Shown here piece after piece: positions 29,482 through 33,665 of a stretch of 33,665 bases of DNA (position 1 is the first letter of the stretch; every line of letters begins with the position of its first letter). Made by a program: the position numbers and the translations under genes. The stretch is taken from NCBI GenBank assembly GCA_002433065.1, contig DJHK01000036.1, forward strand, positions 1 to 33,665. The letters run 5' to 3'. Below the pieces are notes generated by a model. It was not told the origin of the DNA. It saw only the letters and a list, made by a program, of their open reading frames with translations, and did no database searches. Source of the DNA: Chloroflexi bacterium UBA6622 (GTDB lineage: Bacteria > Chloroflexota > UBA11872).

Positions 29482-31293
29482 ATGAAGACTGATCACATGG
29501 CGCCCAGCAGCAGTGCGGATGGTGTTGTCTGGGATTTACGACCCCTCTACGCCGCGACCGATGATGAGCAACTTGGCAAAGATCTGGCGTTAGCACTAGA
29601 CCGTGCCGTCACGTTTGAAACGCGCTACCGCGGAAAGGTCGCGAACCTCGACGCGGTTGGCTTACGTGACGCCCTGATCGAACTACAGAACCTCCGTGAA
29701 TTGACAGACACACCGGCCATCTACGCTCACCTGCTGCATGCCGGTAAAACCGATGAAGCAGAGCATGGCCGCCTGGTTGCCCTCACCCAAGAAAAAGCCA
29801 CCGCGATCAATCGACATCTCATCTTTTTCGATCTGGAATGGGTACAGGTCGATGACGGCCAGGCTGAAACGCTCCTGCAGGACTCACGCCTCGAGGACTT
29901 CGCGTACCTGCTCGAACTCGAGCGCCGATACAAGCCTCATCGGTTACCTGAAGGTGAAGAACAGATTCTGGACGAAAAGGCCAACACTGGCAGTCGCGCG
30001 TGGGGCCGGCTGTTTGAAGAAGTGACCAGCCGCCTCACAGCTGATGTAACGGTCGATGGGCAGGTGAGAACCCTCGGCCAAGCTGAAACGCTGGCGCTGA
30101 GCTACCACCCAGATCGCGATACTCGTAAATCCGCGGCTGATGGGATGACGGCAACACTCGAAACCAATCTCCATGCGCTCAGCTATATCTTCAACGTCCG
30201 GCTGCAAGACCATGCGACCGACGATCGAATACGCAGCTACCCGTCACCCATGACTGCCCGTTGCCTCTCAAACCAAATCGAACAGTCTTCCGTCGATGCC
30301 TTAGTTGAAGCATGTGTCAGTGGTTTTCCGATCGTGGCTCGTTACTACCGTCTCAAGCAAAAACTTCTTGGGCTATCCGAGCTGTTTGATTATGACCGCT
30401 ACGCGCCACTTAGCTCAGATTTGCCGTCCTACAACTGGGCGACCGCACAAGACATCGTGCTGGAGAGCTACAACGAGTTTTCCAGCACCCTTGGAGGCAT
30501 TGCCCGGCGGGCGTTTGCTGAACGCTGGATTGACGCCGAACTGCGGCCGGGCAAGCGTGGCGGCGCGTTCAGCATGGGTGGGACAACAACAACACATCCG
30601 TACATTCTCGCCAATTACACCGATACCGTGCGTGATGTCATGACTGTCGCCCACGAGATGGGACACACGGTCCACCAGTTCCTGTCCTATGGCGTGGGCT
30701 ATCTCCAGGCGCATACACCCCTGACAACAGCCGAGACCGCGTCAGTGTTCGGCGAAATGATCGTATTTCGGCGTCTTTTAGATGCTCAAACCTCTGACAG
30801 GGCCAAGCTCGGCCTGCTGGCCAGCAAAATTGAGGACCACTTCGCTACTGTCTTTCGACAAATTGCAATGCATAACTTTGAATACCGTGCGCATGTGGCT
30901 CGTCGTAAAGAAGGCGAACTTTCCACGGATCGCTTGAGCGAGCTGTGGTTCGAAGCCAATAGCGAGATGTTTGGAGACTCCGTGATATTGCGGGATGACT
31001 ACCGGGTCTGGTGGAGCTATATCCCGCACTTCATCCGGACACCGTTCTATGTTCACGCCTACGCTTTTGGGGATCTCCTGGTTCTGGGCCTCGTCCAGCG
31101 TTATCAGGAACAAGGCAACGCGTTCGTGCCTCGATATATTGAGATGCTTTCCAAGGGAGGCTCTGTAAGTCCAATCGCGTTAATGGAGCCGCTTGGTATA
31201 AATCTCGGAGACCCCGCGTTCTGGTCCCAAGGTGTTAAGGTCCTCGACGAGCTCGTCTCGGAGGCTGAAAGCTTGGCCGAGGCCATTGCGTGA
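29482..31293 (+). CDS. pepF: oligoendopeptidase F (M3 metallopeptidase)
   Basis: PepF is a cytoplasmic zinc peptidase that degrades short peptides. The 603-residue protein has the M3B layout: a helical N-terminal domain (about 1-200, including LYAATDDEQLGKDLALALDR and LQNLRELTDTPAIYAHLLH), then the catalytic domain with TVAHEMGHTVHQFLSYGVG near 385-405 (H-E-x-x-H zinc motif), followed by TTAETASVFGEMIV, which supplies the third ligand Glu. The C-terminal helical part includes YAFGDLLVLGLVQRY. ATG 29482 or ATG 29497 are possible starts; a GGAG is rather far upstream. Its stop overlaps the next gene by four bases (GTGA). Confidence 0.95.
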   Translation: MKTDHMAPSSSADGVVWDLRPLYAATDDEQLGKDLALALDRAVTFETRYRGKVANLDAVGLRDALIELQNLRELTDTPAIYAHLLHAGKTDEAEHGRLVALTQEKATAINRHLIFFDLEWVQVDDGQAETLLQDSRLEDFAYLLELERRYKPHRLPEGEEQILDEKANTGSRAWGRLFEEVTSRLTADVTVDGQVRTLGQAETLALSYHPDRDTRKSAADGMTATLETNLHALSYIFNVRLQDHATDDRIRSYPSPMTARCLSNQIEQSSVDALVEACVSGFPIVARYYRLKQKLLGLSELFDYDRYAPLSSDLPSYNWATAQDIVLESYNEFSSTLGGIARRAFAERWIDAELRPGKRGGAFSMGGTTTTHPYILANYTDTVRDVMTVAHEMGHTVHQFLSYGVGYLQAHTPLTTAETASVFGEMIVFRRLLDAQTSDRAKLGLLASKIEDHFATVFRQIAMHNFEYRAHVARRKEGELSTDRLSELWFEANSEMFGDSVILRDDYRVWWSYIPHFIRTPFYVHAYAFGDLLVLGLVQRYQEQGNAFVPRYIEMLSKGGSVSPIALMEPLGINLGDPAFWSQGVKVLDELVSEAESLAEAIA

Positions 31294-32627
31294 CAGGCCA
31301 CAGCCTGCTGCATAAAGCAATTGGAAGACCGGCGGTGTCAGGAAGATCGCTGCAGGCTCTTCTTCACGAAGCGCTGGGGCGGATTGGCCCGTCCGAACGG
31401 CGCTTTCTCGCGTTAGTGCCTGACGACACTCGTAAGTTTCCAGTCGCCGTCCTTTTTCAATTCCTGCATTCGGCCCTTAAGGGTCGGGCCGACCAGCTCG
31501 ACGCCATGATCGCTCAGGGCACCCACAGCCCAATGCCAACGGAAGCAAAGAGAGCATGGGTCTTCGGTGATGACGACTATCCGAACAGCCAGGTCTTCGA
31601 CCACGCTTGGGATGATCCCGACGCCTTGTCTGAAATCGGGGTGTTACCGCTCCATGACCAACTGGCCCGTTTCGGGTCGAATGCAAAGCATGCCCCCCTG
31701 CTCGGGTTTGACCACGACATGCCCATCCGAGTCAATAGCTGTCTCCTCGATTACGACCGGTTGCTGTTGGTCACTCGGGTCCAACCACACGAAGTTGCTG
31801 GGTTTGCGGGCGGAGCCAAACAAATTTTTCCTGGTGTTTCAGGGCCCGAGATGATCAACCTGCTCCACGCGATCGGAAGCTTGCAAACCAACAGGGCAAT
31901 CCACGGGGTCATGCCCAATCCGGTCCGAGACTTAATTGACGATATGGCTGAGAACATCCCCGTTCCGATCACCTCAATCTGCTTGGTGATCGACGACCAC
32001 AGTGACGTGGTTCATGGAGCGTTTGTCCAGATGAACGGGTGGCGTGAGTCCGTCACCGAGGCCGCAACTCTCAGTCGCGAGGTAAATATTGAATATGTTC
32101 CCCAGCGAGTGCAGCGCCTAATCGCCACCATGCCTAGGCGGGCAGATGGCGAGTGGCTGTATCCAGATCTCTGGACCGGTGCCAAGCTGGTGCTAAAGAC
32201 TGAGGACGCAGTAGCTGATGGTGGAGAGCTTGTCGTCTTGGCCCCCGATCTTTCGTCTATTTCTGATGCCCATGGAGCCTTGATACGGGAGATTGGTTAT
32301 CACACCTACGCTTATTTCCTCTCACAACCCTCGACATGGCAGGCTGCAAATGCCACCCCGATCGCCCTCAACGGAAGTGCTCTTGTGAAGGGCGAGGGGC
32401 AAATGTGTGCTGGCAAAGAAGTCCCGCGAATCGATGTCCGCCTTGCAACAGCCATTCCTCCTGAGGAGTGTGCCCGGCTTAACCTTGGCTACGAAAACCC
32501 GGCCACCGTAGCCCAGGAAGTTGCTTCGGCGCTTCCCAATGTCGTCGAAAACGATCGCCTCGTACTCCCAAGTGCCGGCAGCGTGCTCTGGCGTTACAAA
32601 CCAAGCGTTTTAGGCGCAGAGAACTGA
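31290..32627 (+). CDS. LarA-like (lactate racemase-type) protein
   Basis: This 445-residue protein of the nickel-pincer racemase/epimerase family is related to lactate racemase LarA. Recognisable motifs are VPDDTRKFP (equivalent of the substrate-binding Arg), AQGTHSPMP (His of the active site), and HEVAGFAGGAKQIFPGVSG near 168-186. In the last motif the His and Lys stand ten residues apart, as do the nickel- and cofactor-binding His and Lys in LarA. The C-terminal domain is compatible with the second LarA lobe. The substrate is unknown; family members act on several 2-hydroxyacids. The cofactor genes larB, larC and larE are not in the window. The GTG start lies in the GTGA overlap with pepF. 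Confidence 0.85.
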   Translation: MTGHSLLHKAIGRPAVSGRSLQALLHEALGRIGPSERRFLALVPDDTRKFPVAVLFQFLHSALKGRADQLDAMIAQGTHSPMPTEAKRAWVFGDDDYPNSQVFDHAWDDPDALSEIGVLPLHDQLARFGSNAKHAPLLGFDHDMPIRVNSCLLDYDRLLLVTRVQPHEVAGFAGGAKQIFPGVSGPEMINLLHAIGSLQTNRAIHGVMPNPVRDLIDDMAENIPVPITSICLVIDDHSDVVHGAFVQMNGWRESVTEAATLSREVNIEYVPQRVQRLIATMPRRADGEWLYPDLWTGAKLVLKTEDAVADGGELVVLAPDLSSISDAHGALIREIGYHTYAYFLSQPSTWQAANATPIALNGSALVKGEGQMCAGKEVPRIDVRLATAIPPEECARLNLGYENPATVAQEVASALPNVVENDRLVLPSAGSVLWRYKPSVLGAEN

Positions 32628-32642
32628 GGGAGGGTCAATGCT

Positions 32643-33557
32643 GTGGTAGCTAACAAAACAACCTTGCCAAGGATTAACGTGGCGGACATCGAGCACCACG
32701 TCGATTCCTTGGATTTCAGCAAGATCGCCCGTGACTGGGAACAGTTCGGGGCGTTTGTCGTTCGCGGCTTAATGTGTCCCTACGCAGCACAGATCCGAGA
32801 AGACATTGAAGCCACCACCGACGAAGCCATTTCCCAGCTTGGTGATGCCACGTACGTCGAGGGGGTTGGGTGGAACACGCCGAACAAAACGTTGTTTATC
32901 CCAGCACCTCCAACCTACGTGCGCGATAAACAGGTCATGGTGGTTGGCTGCAACTATCGGACGAGCGCTGCGTTCTTTGCTTCGGCGTGTGACGACACCC
33001 TTCTGTCAATCGTGACGACACTGCTTGGGGACAACGTTGAGCTTTACCAGGAAGGTCAGTGTCTCGTTAAAGAGCCTGTTGGAGGACATCCCAAGAAATT
33101 GCATCAGGATTCCTCCTATTTTCAACATAAGTACGACGGGCCGGTGGCCGCCTTGTGCTACGCGGTGGACACCGACGCGCAAAAGGGAGCGCTGTACGTA
33201 GTGCCCGGATCGCACAAGCTTGGTGTGCTCGAACACATCGACACCGTTAGTCACCTCGGGCTCGATGATGCGGACTGGTCCTGGGGCGACGCCCTGCAAA
33301 TTACCGGCCGCGCTGGGGATGTGATCTTTTTTCACGTAGACACGATCCATGGGTCACAAGAGAACTACTCGGACGCACGCCGGCCGGTCTTTATTCATCG
33401 ATACCGGAGAGCTGATGATTACGTGGTTATTGGAGGATCCACTACAAAGGCACGCAGGGAAGCCGAGCAGAATATCGCGCAGGCCAGGAAGGATAATCAG
33501 CTTGGCTTGCTCGTACGCGGTAGGCGCGCCTACGATGCCGATCGGTCAACAGGGTAA
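32643..33557 (+). CDS. phytanoyl-CoA dioxygenase (PhyH) family protein
   Basis: This Fe(II)/2-oxoglutarate dioxygenase has 304 residues. The double-stranded beta-helix shows the iron site KKLHQDSSYFQ (H-x-D near 153-155), a distal His in FFHVDTIHGSQENYS near 238, and the 2-oxoglutarate-binding Arg in DARRPVFIHRYR. The GALYVVPGSHKLG strand is typical of PhyH proteins. The substrate is unknown; many family members hydroxylate lipids or small metabolites. GTG 32643 has GGGAGGG eight bases upstream. It closes the pepF-larA-like-phyH row, 15 bases after the racemase-like gene, so these are probably one operon. Confidence 0.92.
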   Translation: MVANKTTLPRINVADIEHHVDSLDFSKIARDWEQFGAFVVRGLMCPYAAQIREDIEATTDEAISQLGDATYVEGVGWNTPNKTLFIPAPPTYVRDKQVMVVGCNYRTSAAFFASACDDTLLSIVTTLLGDNVELYQEGQCLVKEPVGGHPKKLHQDSSYFQHKYDGPVAALCYAVDTDAQKGALYVVPGSHKLGVLEHIDTVSHLGLDDADWSWGDALQITGRAGDVIFFHVDTIHGSQENYSDARRPVFIHRYRRADDYVVIGGSTTKARREAEQNIAQARKDNQLGLLVRGRRAYDADRSTG

Positions 33558-33607
33558 GCATGCTGTGATTGCCCCCGTGCCATGGCAAGCTTCCTGGATA
33601 ACCAACC

Positions 33608-33665
33608 GTGCCTGAGAATCGACTCTTTGCCGTACCTCTCACCCTCCTAGACAAGGATCTCAAGT
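33608..33665 (+). CDS. truncated reading frame at window edge
   Basis: An open frame begins with GTG at 33608 and runs off the end (MPENRLFAVPLTLLDKDLK). Fifty bases after phyH on the same strand, it is probably the next gene of the operon. Nineteen residues are too few to name a family. Confidence 0.4.
   Translation, partial: MPENRLFAVPLTLLDKDLK

Overview
This 33.7 kb window is a gene-dense piece of a bacterial chromosome. It holds no phage, insertion sequence or CRISPR array that I can recognise. The mix points to a monoderm-like lineage such as Chloroflexota or a deep Actinomycetota. Supporting signs are a translational-type T-box leader, a VanW/peptidoglycan-binding protein, a small SWIM zinc-finger protein, MurD with a GTRGKTTT P-loop, a DPPR-synthase-like UbiA enzyme, paired TrkA proteins and many GTG/TTG starts. 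The phylum is an inference; no rRNA gene is present to settle it.

Layout. 1-1300 (minus): tmRNA (ssrA), smpB and a SWIM zinc-finger gene behind a strong terminator, together the trans-translation module. 1376-4340: a metallophosphoesterase (minus), a glycerophosphodiester phosphodiesterase (plus) and murD (minus). 4341-6100: a structured non-coding stretch, an unknown small gene and panB. 6087-9776 (minus): a divergent groEL and the rpsP-khpA-rimM-trmD ribosome/tRNA maturation operon. 9900-10120: a decayed oxidoreductase relic. 10091-13248: a VanW-family envelope protein (minus) diverging from rplS-rnhB (plus). 13307-13573: a small gene interrupted by an in-frame TAG. 13780-16550: a DedA-family membrane protein, a GlcD-type oxidase and a two-anchor membrane protein. 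16553-18876: a MATE exporter and a MobA-like nucleotidyltransferase. 18903-18975: tRNA-Ala(GGC). 18993-21263: NIPSNAP, two TrkA proteins and ribosomal protein L25. 21517-24971: an unknown small gene, a UbiA-type prenyltransferase coupled to a membrane protein, a methyltransferase and an unknown protein. 24990-27786: a T-box leader followed by cysE and proS. 27913-33557: a Tat/lipoprotein solute-binding protein, then pepF, a LarA-like racemase and a PhyH dioxygenase. The window ends in a truncated reading frame.

Most of the window is housekeeping: translation and its quality control, envelope building, cofactor and amino-acid supply. The right end is more catabolic. The clearest regulatory element is the T-box before cysE. 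Its specifier (TGC) and its acceptor-pairing bases (TGGA) both fit tRNA-Cys, and its 3' end is arranged to hide or expose the cysE ribosome binding site rather than to terminate transcription. Other points for a second look are two genes that seem to start at CTG, the TAG-interrupted small gene, the oxidoreductase relic, the odd GroEL, the lysine-alanine tail on S16, and a hairpin-rich leader or small RNA near 4550-4700. I did not find a convincing new defence or mobile system.
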